A DNA stretch of 64,000 nucleotides, taken from assembly GCA_001600355.1 (NCBI GenBank), contig BCJU01000002.1:3224001-3288000 (forward strand), written 5' to 3'. Each line of letters starts with the position of its first letter. Position 1 is the stretch's first letter. This document shows, one piece after another, positions 50,382 through 61,155 of this stretch. Both the position numbers and the translations under genes were made by a program. This stretch comes from Meira nashicola. Its lineage: Eukaryota; Basidiomycota; Exobasidiomycetes; Exobasidiales; Brachybasidiaceae. The notes under the pieces were generated by a model, which saw nothing but the letters and a program-made list of their open reading frames with translations, did not search any database and was not told where the DNA came from.

Positions 50382-52433
50382 ATGCAAGTCCCATTCAGCA
50401 AAAAAGCAGAGCAAAATGAGGATGTTACTCAAACTCAAGACGTAAAACCTGCCGCTCTTTCAGCTTTTCTCAATCCACCTTCACGTTTGATTAACTTTAA
50501 TCAAAAAAATCAACTATCTCCTCAACAAATTAGTCAAAAAGTTGCAAGTTTACTTAAACCTGGACCACCATTTTATTCCGAAGTTTCTTCTTCAGATTTA
50601 ATTGAAAATTTATCAAATGGATCTTTAATGCGTTGTGATGAATTACGTCAACAAATCGAAAAAGATGCTGCAAAGAAGAAAGATGATAAAGGATGGTTCA
50701 AAGGTGCAATGGTAAATGCACAACAGGAAGGCGAACAACAACAAGTACAACCTTGGACAGGCGTTGGAACAGTTTGGTCTGCTTTGGATAGTTTACCTTC
50801 AGGTAATGCTGTCTTTGCCGTTCCTGCTGTGTCTGCAGATGGAAAGATTGAAACTACTTCAACCAAAAATGATCAAGGTGATGATGGATTATGGTCTGCA
50901 ATCATGTTCTCATGCGATTTAGATGGAAAGAATGTCGAATTAACAAAATCTTGCGTTGTTCCTACACATGTGTTAAACACTCATCATTATTACAATGGTA
51001 ATAAATCCGCTTTATTCGCTTCTATTGGTGCTGGTTCAACGTACAAATGGGATGATTGGTCAAACGAACAATCGGCAAATGTTAGCGTTGCATCTCTTTT
51101 GGCATTATACACAAATCCAACTCTTGAAGCATGGCAATGGCCTTCATGGGTACCATTTTTGGGAAAAAAGGATGATGAAAAAGATGACAAGCCAACCCCT
51201 AAACCTGAACAACCCAAAGGATCAAAACGTGTTTGGGTACCTTCCACCACCAAAGTTAGCGTTCGTGCAAATTGGTGGGGTTATACAATTTATATTCCTC
51301 AATCCGTTTTTCCAAATTTGGATTCAGATGTGGAACAAGCAGAAAAGATTGCCAATATCGTTCATACCGTTTTAACAACAATTTTGGATAAAGCAAGTAG
51401 TTTACCAATTCCTGCTGCTTTACAAGCTGCTTTATTGGTTTTAAAAGCAATCGCTCCAAGTACAAGTTATATTTCTACTTTCATTGGCTGGAGTTGGGAT
51501 GAAATTAAATCTTTCAATAAAGGTCAAGGTGTTGAACTTTCTGCTACTTGGTTATTACCTATCGCTTTAATTCCACATACTTGGGATGCAGCCGTTGCAC
51601 CACCAGATCAAAATGGTGACGGTAAGCCTGACGGTCCTCCAACCACACAGCCACCTGCAACAGTACCACAAACGGGTGGAAATACTGATCAGCCTGCTCC
51701 TTCTCAGCCACAAACGGGTGGTGATAATGATCATCAGCCTGCTCCTTCTCAACCACAAAAGGGTGGAGATAATGATCAGCCTGCTCCTTCTCAACCTCAA
51801 CCGGTAGAACCTGCACCTACTGTTCCAGCTCCTGCTGATCCAGCGCCAGAAAAGCCAAATCCAAAGGATCCTCAATCAGATGCACCTCAATCAGATGTAC
51901 CACAACCTGCTGTACCCGTTTCAGAAGGACCCAAACAGGAAGAGCCAGCATCCAAACAACCTACTGCTACCGCACCAGTAACCGCTGAGCCTACAGCGCC
52001 TCAAATTCCAGCACAATCACCACAAGAACATGCAACTTTGCCCAGTGCACCTTCAACGACAACAGCACCAGCTTTGGAGAAACCTGCTGCACCAGCACCA
52101 GCTCCAGCTCCAACTCCAGCCCCAGCCCCTACCCCAGCTCCTCAAGCGCCAAGCAATGATGACAACACAATTTCTGGCGATCCTTTGGGCAGAGGTAAAT
52201 TAGGTTTACCCTCGATTGGTGATGCCCCTGCGCAAACGCCTGCTGCAGAAAATGATGGAATCGAATGGCAAGGTCAGCCTGCGGAACCGGCAGCGCCTGC
52301 TGCAACGACTTCTTCGACAACCGAGCCGGCTGAGCTTGCCATAACTGAATTATCTACTACTGATGCAAAAAGTAGTGAAAAGGTTAAAGACGGTAAACGT
52401 AAATTATTTGGCAAAATTTCTAATCGTGTTTAA
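50382..52433 (+). CDS. Unknown 683-residue protein with Pro/Ala-rich C-terminal half
   Basis: I do not recognise this family. There is no signal peptide. Residues 1-410 look folded, with Trp-rich stretches: WVPSTTKVSVRANWWGYTIYIPQSVFPNL at about 288-316, a helical amphipathic or membrane-like segment (IPAALQAALLVLKAIAP, about 345-361) and LSATWLLPIALIPHTWD. At about 408 a DQNGDGKPDG motif resembles a calcium loop of EF-hand or dockerin type. Then come three copies of QPAPSQPQ with GGDND spacers and a long Pro/Ala/Gln/Thr-rich region (PAPAPAPTPAPAP), ending in a basic tail. The N-terminal half may be a surface or membrane-interacting domain; that is inference only. Confidence 0.75.
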   Translation: MQVPFSKKAEQNEDVTQTQDVKPAALSAFLNPPSRLINFNQKNQLSPQQISQKVASLLKPGPPFYSEVSSSDLIENLSNGSLMRCDELRQQIEKDAAKKKDDKGWFKGAMVNAQQEGEQQQVQPWTGVGTVWSALDSLPSGNAVFAVPAVSADGKIETTSTKNDQGDDGLWSAIMFSCDLDGKNVELTKSCVVPTHVLNTHHYYNGNKSALFASIGAGSTYKWDDWSNEQSANVSVASLLALYTNPTLEAWQWPSWVPFLGKKDDEKDDKPTPKPEQPKGSKRVWVPSTTKVSVRANWWGYTIYIPQSVFPNLDSDVEQAEKIANIVHTVLTTILDKASSLPIPAALQAALLVLKAIAPSTSYISTFIGWSWDEIKSFNKGQGVELSATWLLPIALIPHTWDAAVAPPDQNGDGKPDGPPTTQPPATVPQTGGNTDQPAPSQPQTGGDNDHQPAPSQPQKGGDNDQPAPSQPQPVEPAPTVPAPADPAPEKPNPKDPQSDAPQSDVPQPAVPVSEGPKQEEPASKQPTATAPVTAEPTAPQIPAQSPQEHATLPSAPSTTTAPALEKPAAPAPAPAPTPAPAPTPAPQAPSNDDNTISGDPLGRGKLGLPSIGDAPAQTPAAENDGIEWQGQPAEPAAPAATTSSTTEPAELAITELSTTDAKSSEKVKDGKRKLFGKISNRV

Positions 52434-52623
52434 GAAGGCAAAGATCTACTACTACTATTCCCAGCTTTGCTTTTGTTATACCTCTTCTACCTTTTTCTCA
52501 TCACTTTATCCTATGAAGAACTCTTTTCTTATTATAATTTTGAAATTTAATCAATACTGCAGTAAAACTTCTTTCATAGATGCATTGCGATTATAATACA
52601 AAGAATATGAATGACTTCACATC

Positions 52624-55614
52624 TTAACGGAATGTGGTGATTACTCTCGGTCTGATACGAGGTACAGATTCTCTTGCTTTTGCCAATTGCAGCAATGGCA
52701 GAGGAGGAACTTGAATGGGTAAAGAAGAACCTGTAGGATTAGCAGTTGAGGTATTCTGTTTCATGGCACGTACGTATACACCTTCGTTGACAATGATAGA
52801 AGCGATAATTAAGCGAATGCGAGATAGGATTGACGGTAGATGAGTAAGGATGTGTTGGGACCATTGTTTATCGTTAATACCAATTGCAGACAAAATGCTC
52901 TCTTTGAGATTCTTCAACTCGTCTGCTACTTGCTTCAGAGACGTATCAACAACACTTTTTTGATCGCTCTCAATTCCAAGAACAACTTGTATGAGCTCCA
53001 AGTTAAATAAGCGTTGATTTTGCTTTGTATATTTGTCATCTTTTAGCCATCCTGCACAGAATGATATCATCAATCCTTTGCGCAATTTCATCTCCTCGCT
53101 ACGATAGCCAATGCCGACCGATTGTGAGCTTCGAGATAATAGCGACAAAGCATCTAGCAAATTAGAAGATGCGGACACAGGCAATTCTTCAATTTCTCCT
53201 GACTCTTTTCCGGAGAAATCTTTCTCTTTGTCCTCTATCCGTTCATTGAAGGTCTCTAATGCTTCATCCACCATCTTGTCGGAAATGCTAACCATAAGTC
53301 CTTCTTGTACTTTCCCCAAGATTTCCAGAAATTGGTCTTTGTTATGTGATGGTTCCATCGATGGAATGCCATTCGTCTTCTGCGATCGCGCAATTTTGAC
53401 AGCAAAGACAGGACTACGTCGCAGTGCAACAATAAGACGAATCAAGAATAGGTTGGACGATAGATTATTGGAATCTCTACTTAATGCTTGCAAGCCTTCA
53501 GCAATCGCTTTCTTTGCCGTATGTATCGATACTTCAAAGCCTGCTGAGATGTCATCTCGTTCTTTTTGTTTTGTGCCATTATATCCTTCCACTTTACTTC
53601 CGTTTTGCTCCTCTTTTACCCTCCTTCTCGCTCTCTTTTCCTCACTTTTTCGAATTGCAGTAGTGTAGGTCTTTGTTTCATTGGCAAACAATTCTGCACG
53701 TTGTTCTGCCAAGGATATGATGTCCTGTACTTGCTTTGTCCTTGTTCTGAGACGTTGCTCAAGTGTTTCCAGGGAGGATGCATCAGATGAAGTACTTGTT
53801 TCAAACAAAAATCGTGTCGAGTCAAGATCCAAGTTTGCTTCTACATTGCCATCGGATTTCAATACTTTTAATGCATCTGATGTGCTGCTCACAAAAGACG
53901 ATGAAAGTTCTTCACCGGAAGTTTTGCAAATCTGCTTCAAACGATCAACCAACAATGTATCGATGTGTTGAACAAGCTTCGACAATTCATCTTGTACTAC
54001 CTCGCCAATCTTTGAATCTGAATTACCCCACAAGTCTGTCTGCTCTGTGCAACATTTATCGTACACACTCCAAATCTTTCCCTGAATTTCCCCAATCTTG
54101 GCGACTGTATTGAACTTCTCTACAATGTTTGGGATGGCTTGACCTAATGTTTCATTGCGAAGATTGTTAGACCATATCCTCGTCTCTTGCAAAATGTCTC
54201 CATTCTGATATAGAGATTGATCATGCAGGTCAGGCGAATACGCAAGAATTTCTCTCGGCAAATTCTTCGAGAGTATTGCCGCTGAAGGTAATGTCAAGAG
54301 AACCGAAAGTCCGCTCGGCGGGAATGAGACTCTGTCCTGATTGGAGCTTTTCAGCATGTCGAATAGCTTTGTTAAGTGTGAATTCTGCTCCTTAGAGCTT
54401 ATAGAGAATGCCCGAAGCGAATGAATCAGTGTATCGGCAATATATCGCACCACGAAGACAATCAGATTGTCGTTGTTAGGCTTCTTTCGCGAAAACCTAA
54501 GTCGAGAAATAAGCGCTTCCTTTCTCTTTTCAAGATAAAATGTATGCTTTACTGGATGCCCTTCGAGCAGGCATAGACTGATGAGAGAAGTGATGGTAGC
54601 AAGATAGCTTGCAGATGAGCGTACCCAATCAGTATGTCCATCTTCCATCCAATCTGACAACCCCGCCTCTGCTGCATTGGAGAGGTAGCTTTTCATCGGC
54701 AGAAGAGCAGAATGCTGGCGGGAGATATAAGGAAACAGACTTTGAACGTCTTTTCCGGAAGTGTTGGAATGCTTTTCTTGTAGCCATAGCCAAGATGCAT
54801 TAGAAAGTACAAAGATCCAAGTCGCACGCAAATTTGTTGCTGCTTGATATTCACTCAAATCTTTGCCTTGTAACGTGCTCCTCTTATTGGATCCAGCTGA
54901 ATTAGGAGATAATGCATGATGACCGTTTCTCGTCTGCATTGCTGAATCAATTGATGTCCAAACTTCATCGGGTGCTTCGGCAATCAACTTTGTTGCTGCT
55001 GCGATGGCGAACAAATTCATCTGTTTCTCTTGTACGAGACCCATTGCGCTTTCTGTGTCTTTTTCTTCTAACGGAGATAATAAACCTGTCAACCCATCCG
55101 TAGAGCTGCCTGTGTTTTCAGATGCGCTATGAATTCCTTTCATAACATTTTCTAGCCTGTTCACCAAATTTGATGAACTCGAGCTCATATCGATCAGTGT
55201 GTTTGCTGTTCCTAACATATCTCGATATCGTTCGGAGACAAGTATACGCAATCTAGAAGTCAAGGCATCATGAGATGTACGTAAACTTGCTTCGATCGAT
55301 TGTACTTCTCTCACTCCAAATCTTGTGAATGTTTCATCTGCATCTAATCGTAATGGATCCACTCCAGGCGGTAATCCCATCGTAGATGAAGGTAAAGCAC
55401 TCATAGAGGCATTGACTGTTGAACGTCGTCCTTCATCACTGCCACTTCCCGTTACTGCTTGTGTTCTTGCATGTCGACCTTTTCTAACCGGCGTTGAGCT
55501 ATTGCTCTGCCTTTTTTCGGATGGCGAAGAGGTCGACATGTTATGATGATGGGAGCGAGAAGAAGTGCTTTTTATGGGACGTGCACCTAAAATTGGCATT
55601 TCGCATAAGTGCAA
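52624..55614 (-). CDS. COG1: Conserved oligomeric Golgi complex subunit 1
   Basis: Cog1 belongs to the COG tether, which guides retrograde vesicles to the Golgi. The 996-residue single-exon protein has the N-terminal Vps51/Cog1-type helical region: DADETFTRFGVREVQSIEASLR, then LVSERYRDMLGTANTLIDMSSSSSNLVNRL (about 92-140). It is helical throughout, with a basic and Ser-rich stretch at 650-720 and an acidic patch near 840. The first 80 residues are disordered and Ser-rich. An alternative start is the ATG five codons in (MPILGARPIKS). The C terminus has VPPLPLLQLAKARESVPRIRPR. The call rests on the N-terminal region and length; the rest of the family is poorly conserved. Confidence 0.78.
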   Translation of the reverse strand: MHLCEMPILGARPIKSTSSRSHHHNMSTSSPSEKRQSNSSTPVRKGRHARTQAVTGSGSDEGRRSTVNASMSALPSSTMGLPPGVDPLRLDADETFTRFGVREVQSIEASLRTSHDALTSRLRILVSERYRDMLGTANTLIDMSSSSSNLVNRLENVMKGIHSASENTGSSTDGLTGLLSPLEEKDTESAMGLVQEKQMNLFAIAAATKLIAEAPDEVWTSIDSAMQTRNGHHALSPNSAGSNKRSTLQGKDLSEYQAATNLRATWIFVLSNASWLWLQEKHSNTSGKDVQSLFPYISRQHSALLPMKSYLSNAAEAGLSDWMEDGHTDWVRSSASYLATITSLISLCLLEGHPVKHTFYLEKRKEALISRLRFSRKKPNNDNLIVFVVRYIADTLIHSLRAFSISSKEQNSHLTKLFDMLKSSNQDRVSFPPSGLSVLLTLPSAAILSKNLPREILAYSPDLHDQSLYQNGDILQETRIWSNNLRNETLGQAIPNIVEKFNTVAKIGEIQGKIWSVYDKCCTEQTDLWGNSDSKIGEVVQDELSKLVQHIDTLLVDRLKQICKTSGEELSSSFVSSTSDALKVLKSDGNVEANLDLDSTRFLFETSTSSDASSLETLEQRLRTRTKQVQDIISLAEQRAELFANETKTYTTAIRKSEEKRARRRVKEEQNGSKVEGYNGTKQKERDDISAGFEVSIHTAKKAIAEGLQALSRDSNNLSSNLFLIRLIVALRRSPVFAVKIARSQKTNGIPSMEPSHNKDQFLEILGKVQEGLMVSISDKMVDEALETFNERIEDKEKDFSGKESGEIEELPVSASSNLLDALSLLSRSSQSVGIGYRSEEMKLRKGLMISFCAGWLKDDKYTKQNQRLFNLELIQVVLGIESDQKSVVDTSLKQVADELKNLKESILSAIGINDKQWSQHILTHLPSILSRIRLIIASIIVNEGVYVRAMKQNTSTANPTGSSLPIQVPPLPLLQLAKARESVPRIRPRVITTFR

Positions 55615-55752
55615 AAGCGTTGGAGCTACGCGTACAAAAGTTTATTTAAAATCTGTTCTCTCTTAGTAGATTTCTCTCTTAGTAGATTTCTTTTTCATTC
55701 GATTGAATGTTTCTCTTTCACATTAATAAATATATTGACATGTTCTTACAAT

Positions 55753-57549
55753 TTAATGAGGTGTGATATCTCCAAGTGTTTCTCCCACTCGTACCTTTTG
55801 ACCTGGTTTACACACAAAGTCAAACTCTTCTGGCGCTTCAAACACCAAAACGATCGTACTTCCTAATAAAAATCCACCCATCTCTTCACCCGATTGCAAT
55901 GGTTGTCCTCCCAAAAGTTTAGAGGCTAAACTATAAGATGCTTCACTATACGTGCCTGCCAATCGTCTTTGTTGACGTACATTTGTTCGTAATGCTTTGT
56001 CAAAATTGATTCGAATCGAGCCAACATTTGTAGCACCAACCGGAATCATGGAAAAGAATCCATGTCTCCATCTTCCAAGTAAAGCAACACGCTCATTTAA
56101 AACGAACAAATTTGGCAATCTACTGGCAACATAAGGAGAAACGGAGTATAATTCTCCGCGGAAATGTCGCCTTCTTTCTACTACCCAACTTGTTGGACTA
56201 TGGAAACGGTGATAATCTCCCGGAGCAAGGTAAATGACGCAGAAGAAGAGCTTATTTCCGGATCCAATACCTTCATGACCAGGCGAATGTCTTTGCAAGA
56301 TAGGAGGTAATGCTCCAGAACCCATCTCGTAGGCTACATTTGCATATTTACCAATCATTTCTGGTGTATCTGGTGTAGGCAAACCAGCATCTTCATCATC
56401 AGTCTCGTGAGCATCTCTGACACTATCATGTTTGCCTTTTCCTCCTGCCGGTATTCCTGTCTTGTTTTCTGATCGTACCCAACTCTTCCACCATCTATAA
56501 CTGACCAATTTAGTCCAACCACGGGGTATTTGTGATCCGGCACGTTCATCACCAATCAATCGATCTAAACTGTATTCAATTCCGTTCACATTTGCAAATT
56601 GTCTATCATCGGTGATCTGATGTTCCGCATCGCTGTCAGGTTTGGCACTTGTTTCAATGCCTTGAGGATCAGATGTGAGTCCTAGCAGAGCATCTAGAGA
56701 ATATGTGACACCTTTTACCTGTTCTACCCTTCGACCTTGAATGGAGCCGCAATGTAAAACTTTACCATCTGCGGGCGAGACCAAGGGAGCATCGGCGATT
56801 GGCCTTGCATTGTCTTTTAATTCACGATAAAAGAATTCGCCCAAACTTCGATAATTTTTCAGTTCCGTATCTTTCATCTCGTCCAAATTACAGCCAAAGA
56901 TACGTGAATATAATTTGAAGCCAAAAGGTCTGAACCAAATTGGTAAAGTGAGATTATTTGCCCATCCCCATATTCTTGAGATTGTATTGAGAGGTAATGC
57001 GCCCAAGACATACACAGTCCAAGGTCCTGACATTGTTACCACCTTGCCATTCTCATCAACAATCTTCCCCCTTCCTTGACGATCGGCAACGTAATTTCTC
57101 CGTGCTTGAATACCTACCAACACAATCGCTCCCAAAAGTGCAGGGATAGGATACCATTTGATTGGAGTCGTTCGCCATGCATTACTAATTCTTTCTGCCA
57201 TTGTACTTCCAGCATATGTTCGGCCTTCTTTGTATTCTTCATGTTGTTCCTGTCCCTTTTGCTTTTGCTCTGCATCTTCTTTAGAAGGTTGTGTATGTAT
57301 ACTTCTTTGCTCTTTCTCAAATGCTTCTGCTCTTGCTCTTGCTACTCGATTACCACGAACTGTATTTGCTTCTTTTTCAGCTTGATTTGGATCCCGTTGA
57401 GATGAGTATGAACGTATGCTGTATATCGATTGGGATGATTGTTGTATAGGTTGCCATGCCGAACGACGATGAATGCCGACCGAATAGGCGCTCTGTCGTG
57501 ACAGAGAACGCACTGATATCAAAACAAGTCTGGTTGACATCTTGTGCAT
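55753..57549 (-). CDS. PSD1: Phosphatidylserine decarboxylase, mitochondrial
   Basis: Converts phosphatidylserine to phosphatidylethanolamine at the inner mitochondrial membrane (EC 4.1.1.65). The 598-residue precursor starts with an Arg/Ser-rich presequence, then a coiled and charged stretch, then a membrane segment (PIPALLGAIVLVGIQA near 138-153). The decarboxylase part has YRSLGEFFYRELK, the Asp in LVSPADGKVLHCG, the His-rich APGDYHRFHSP and the auto-cleavage LGST motif with Ser564, which becomes the pyruvoyl group. An acidic insert (about 370-400) is common in fungal forms. A second ATG three codons in (MSTRLVLIS) is an equal start candidate. It is divergent from HBS1 over about 330 bases. 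Confidence 0.92.
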   Translation of the reverse strand: MHKMSTRLVLISVRSLSRQSAYSVGIHRRSAWQPIQQSSQSIYSIRSYSSQRDPNQAEKEANTVRGNRVARARAEAFEKEQRSIHTQPSKEDAEQKQKGQEQHEEYKEGRTYAGSTMAERISNAWRTTPIKWYPIPALLGAIVLVGIQARRNYVADRQGRGKIVDENGKVVTMSGPWTVYVLGALPLNTISRIWGWANNLTLPIWFRPFGFKLYSRIFGCNLDEMKDTELKNYRSLGEFFYRELKDNARPIADAPLVSPADGKVLHCGSIQGRRVEQVKGVTYSLDALLGLTSDPQGIETSAKPDSDAEHQITDDRQFANVNGIEYSLDRLIGDERAGSQIPRGWTKLVSYRWWKSWVRSENKTGIPAGGKGKHDSVRDAHETDDEDAGLPTPDTPEMIGKYANVAYEMGSGALPPILQRHSPGHEGIGSGNKLFFCVIYLAPGDYHRFHSPTSWVVERRRHFRGELYSVSPYVASRLPNLFVLNERVALLGRWRHGFFSMIPVGATNVGSIRINFDKALRTNVRQQRRLAGTYSEASYSLASKLLGGQPLQSGEEMGGFLLGSTIVLVFEAPEEFDFVCKPGQKVRVGETLGDITPH

Positions 57550-57881
57550 AAAACGATGGTCGTGAGAAGATTGGCTTGTGATGTACTATACCATGCTCTT
57601 GCACGCTTCCATTGTTCTCTTTTCTGCAAACGAGTGGGGATGCGGAAGAAGCAATCAATTCTTAGCGTGTGCTTTAAAAAACATACAAAATCACGCAGCC
57701 AACAATCAATTTCATTCGAGTGCCGGTGCACAAACAATTGTGTACATAATCTAACTAGGCACACAAATAATGCCCAGGAAAAACTCCACTTTTTGCCAAA
57801 AAAAGAGCGTAAATGCAAATAAAAAAGAAAAACATCTTCTTCTCGCTTTTAACCATTATCTACTAATTGGACTGATTTGAA
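57550..57881. other. Divergent promoter of PSD1 and HBS1
   Basis: A 332-base gap between two divergent housekeeping genes. ORFs here lie on both strands over the same bases and are shadows. Confidence 0.4.
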
Positions 57882-60764
57882 ATGTCGAGACATCGTGCTG
57901 TACGCAATCTAAATCTTGACGACGAATTGGCAGAAGATGACGATTTTGATGTACAAGATGTAAACCCATACGATGATATAAGCGAAGATGATCGGGCGCA
58001 GTTGGAAGATGCGTTGGCGCAATTGATTGAGGTTTTGGGTCAGCCAGGAAATTCATCGGGTTTCACAGAACGAGAAATGAAAGATACACTATGGGATGCA
58101 TATTTTGACGTAGATCAGTCCGTTGCTACTCTAGTGGAAGAACGAAGTAAGAGGGAACAAAAGGAGAAACGAAAAGCAGGTAAGTGATTTAAAAATTGTG
58201 TTTGTGTGTTTGCAGTCCTATGAATGCTGGTCAAAGGAGGATGCAAAGGGGAATGTGTAGCTCCTCCTTGACTTTGTTCGGGGAATGTGAACCATTCATC
58301 TTTTGCTCTTCCTTCGGCTGACAAATAGCATCCTTTCTTCGATTTAAGATCCTTCTTCTCCCGAACCGCCTTTGACTGCACTTCAACGGCTCACCTTAGA
58401 AAGAAGAAGTGGCGGTACTAGAGGTCGGATAGGGATGCGAAGTCGGGGTAGAGGTAGAGGATCTTTTTCTGCGGGTCTTTCTCGACATGATATGCATACA
58501 GAGAGTAGAGGAGAGAAAAGACCTGCTGAACAAACGAGCACAAATTCACAAAATGCACCCGAAGCAAGTACATCTGGGCCAAGGCCTAGTAAGCTCGCTG
58601 CTCTTGCTGCTGCTAGAGCTTCAAACCGTCAGAACAAGACAGCAGTGGAAATGTCACCTAATCCAGCTCCCGCAGAAGCATCGCCTTTGCAAAATGGAGG
58701 AAAACCTCTGACGAAATTGCAACAAAAGATGCAGGCGAATATGCTGGCAAGAGAACAACGGTTGAAGGGAACTCCCTCAAAAGAAGAGGAGGCCAAGGCT
58801 CTTTCTGCTGCTGAGAGCCAAAAGCGCTTGCATACTCTGCCGAACGGTGATGCAATTGATTCACTCTTTCCAGTCACTGTGATTGATTCTAAAGAAGCCA
58901 ATGAGGAATCTGTGCTGGGAAGACTGACTGCTGATCATCATTCATCCTCACCGAGTGTGCCTGGTGGCTCACCTTTTCAAGCAAAAGAACATCTGGAAGC
59001 TTTTACAAAGCCAAGTCCGGATGATATTGTTCTTCGGGCCAGAGAAGGGACTAATTTGGCCCAGAAAAGATGATACGCTTGCAATAATACATCACAGTGA
59101 CTTACGCCATCCTATCTTCCACCATTTTAGAAAATGCAGCAAAGAAGCAACAAGCAAAAGCTTCCTCAAAGCCGCCCTCTGGTACGACGACACCGAGCAG
59201 AGCAGGTCCATCAAAAAGCGCAGTTTCACAACGGGTTGCAGTAAACAATCAAGGAACGGCAATTCAACATGCTCCCGAAGAAAGAGTTTCGCAGCTTAGA
59301 CAAGATATCGAAGGATTGGGCTTATCCAAAGTACGTGGGTCAGGAAGCGTTATTGGATCTGATGGCACAGCCAGTGTTCGCGGTACAAGTGTTCCTGGAA
59401 CACCAAGAGTTGCAATGGCTCATGAAAGGATCATTGAAGAATATCGACAGCAACAAGAAAACGAAAGTGCGAAAAAGCGACTCAACTTGGTCGTTGTAGG
59501 TCATGTTGATGCGGGTAAATCAACGTTGATGGGAAAATTGTTGCATACCCTTGGATCTATAAGTGACAAAGAGCACACCAATAATGAACGTGCAAGTGCA
59601 AAGATTGGAAAAGGAAGTTTTGCTTATGCATGGGCTTTAGATTCTAGTCAAGAAGAACGTGAACGAGGTGTGACGATTGATATTGCGCAAGATCATTTCT
59701 CAACAAAAGATCGAATGTTTACGCTTTTAGATGCGCCCGGACATCGTGATTTTATACCTAATATGATCAGTGGAGCGGCTCAAGCTGATGCAGCTTTGCT
59801 TGTGATTGATGCAAGTCTAGGTGCATTCGAAGCTGGGTTTGGAGCTAATGGTCAGACTAGGGAGCATGCACTTTTAGTTCGAAGTCTAGGAGTACAACAG
59901 TTGGTAGTCGTTGTGAACAAGATGGATGCGGTTGATTTTGACCAAGCAAGATATCAAGAGATCGAAACAACGATTCGACCTTTTTTGACGACAAGTGGTT
60001 TTGATGCTTCTAAGGTGCGATTGGTACCATGTGGTGCTTTTGTAGGAGAGAATCTTGAGACGAGAAAAAAGGGCGGCAAGCTCTCACAATGGTATAGTGG
60101 ACCTACTCTCGTTGACATCTTGAATGCGTTAGAGCCGCCAAGACGCCAATTGGATGTACCATTACGTATGCCGATCACCAACGTATTCCGTGCTGGACAG
60201 ACGGCAATATCATCGGGTATTGGAGTTTCGGGTAGATTGTTGGCAGGTGTTCTTTCGGTAGGAGACCGGTTGAGCATTGTACCTGGTGATGAAAGTGGGA
60301 TTGTGAAAGCGATTGAACATGATAGCGAAAGTGTTCCTTGGGCTGTGGCAGGATCATCAGTGACAGTGTTTATGACAAACATTGAGATGAACTTTATCAC
60401 AATCGGTGGAATTTTATGCCCACCTTCTGCGCCTGTACCAACGACTACCTCATTCATTGCACAATTGCTCATCTTTGAGCCATCTTTACCGATTTTGGCA
60501 GGCACAACACTCGATTTACATCATCATTCATCAAATTTAAGCGTTACAGTGAGCGAATTGATTGCAACTTTGGACATTAAAACGGGATCGGTGCTCAAAT
60601 CGAAACCAAGAGTATTGAGTAGAGGTGCAACAGCAAAAGTACGGATAACATTGAGTGCTCCTTTGGCGATCGATACATTTGCCAATAATCGAGATTTAGG
60701 TAGAATTCTGTTGAGAATGCATGGAGAAACAGTAGCTGCAGGTATTGTTCAAGAGCTTGTATAA
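57882..60764 (+). CDS. HBS1: Hbs1 translational GTPase (ribosome rescue), two introns, second non-canonical
   Basis: Hbs1 works with Dom34/Pelota to split stalled ribosomes in no-go decay. Exon 1 (57882-58179) has the Hbs1 N-terminal domain (EDDRAQLEDALAQLIEVLG). Intron 1 (58180-58348) starts GTAAGTGA and ends TTTAAG. Exon 2 carries SKLAALAAARASNR and PSPDDIVLRARE. Exon 3 (to 60764) has the GTPase motifs GHVDAGKST, DAPGHRDFIPNMI and NKMDAVD, plus the C-terminal barrels. Between exons 2 and 3 the reading needs a splice, and the acceptor ACCATTTTAG (59121-59130) with branch GTGACTTAC is good. No GT donor exists after the conserved PSPDDIV motif. Taking GA at 59069 gives an 883-residue frame. 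Confidence 0.85.
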
Positions 60765-61155
60765 TCCGACTTGGCATTCATTCGGCAACAGGCATGCCGC
60801 TCCTATGTTTTTCGATAAACATCACGCGGCACTCCGCTTTCACCTTTATGCATCATTACGCCAATTCCGTGCTTTTGCAAATTAATTAGAGGATGATGCA
60901 ATCAAATAAAGCTCTCCATTCTTCTTGACGACCTTATCAGTCTTTCTCTAGAGAATATGAGTGAGGAGATAAATATTCCGGTATCAAATTAATACGACAT
61001 GTTTTCTCAATCGGCTGAATATTGTCCGTTGTTTGACAAGCAGAGCCGAGTAAGGAAACCGCTCAACGAGGAGCCTCTTCCCTATTCTTTCAAAGAGATT
61101 CAAATTCGCACATTCTGTCCAACTGTTTCCCTTTCCAGAACCATCATCATTCAAC
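60765..61155. other. Intergenic
   Basis: A 391-base gap between HBS1 and the nonsense-bearing clade B gene. It lacks both promoter words (GGCGCAATC and TCGGAATCATTCT) seen upstream of other clade B genes. I see no other feature. Confidence 0.4.
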
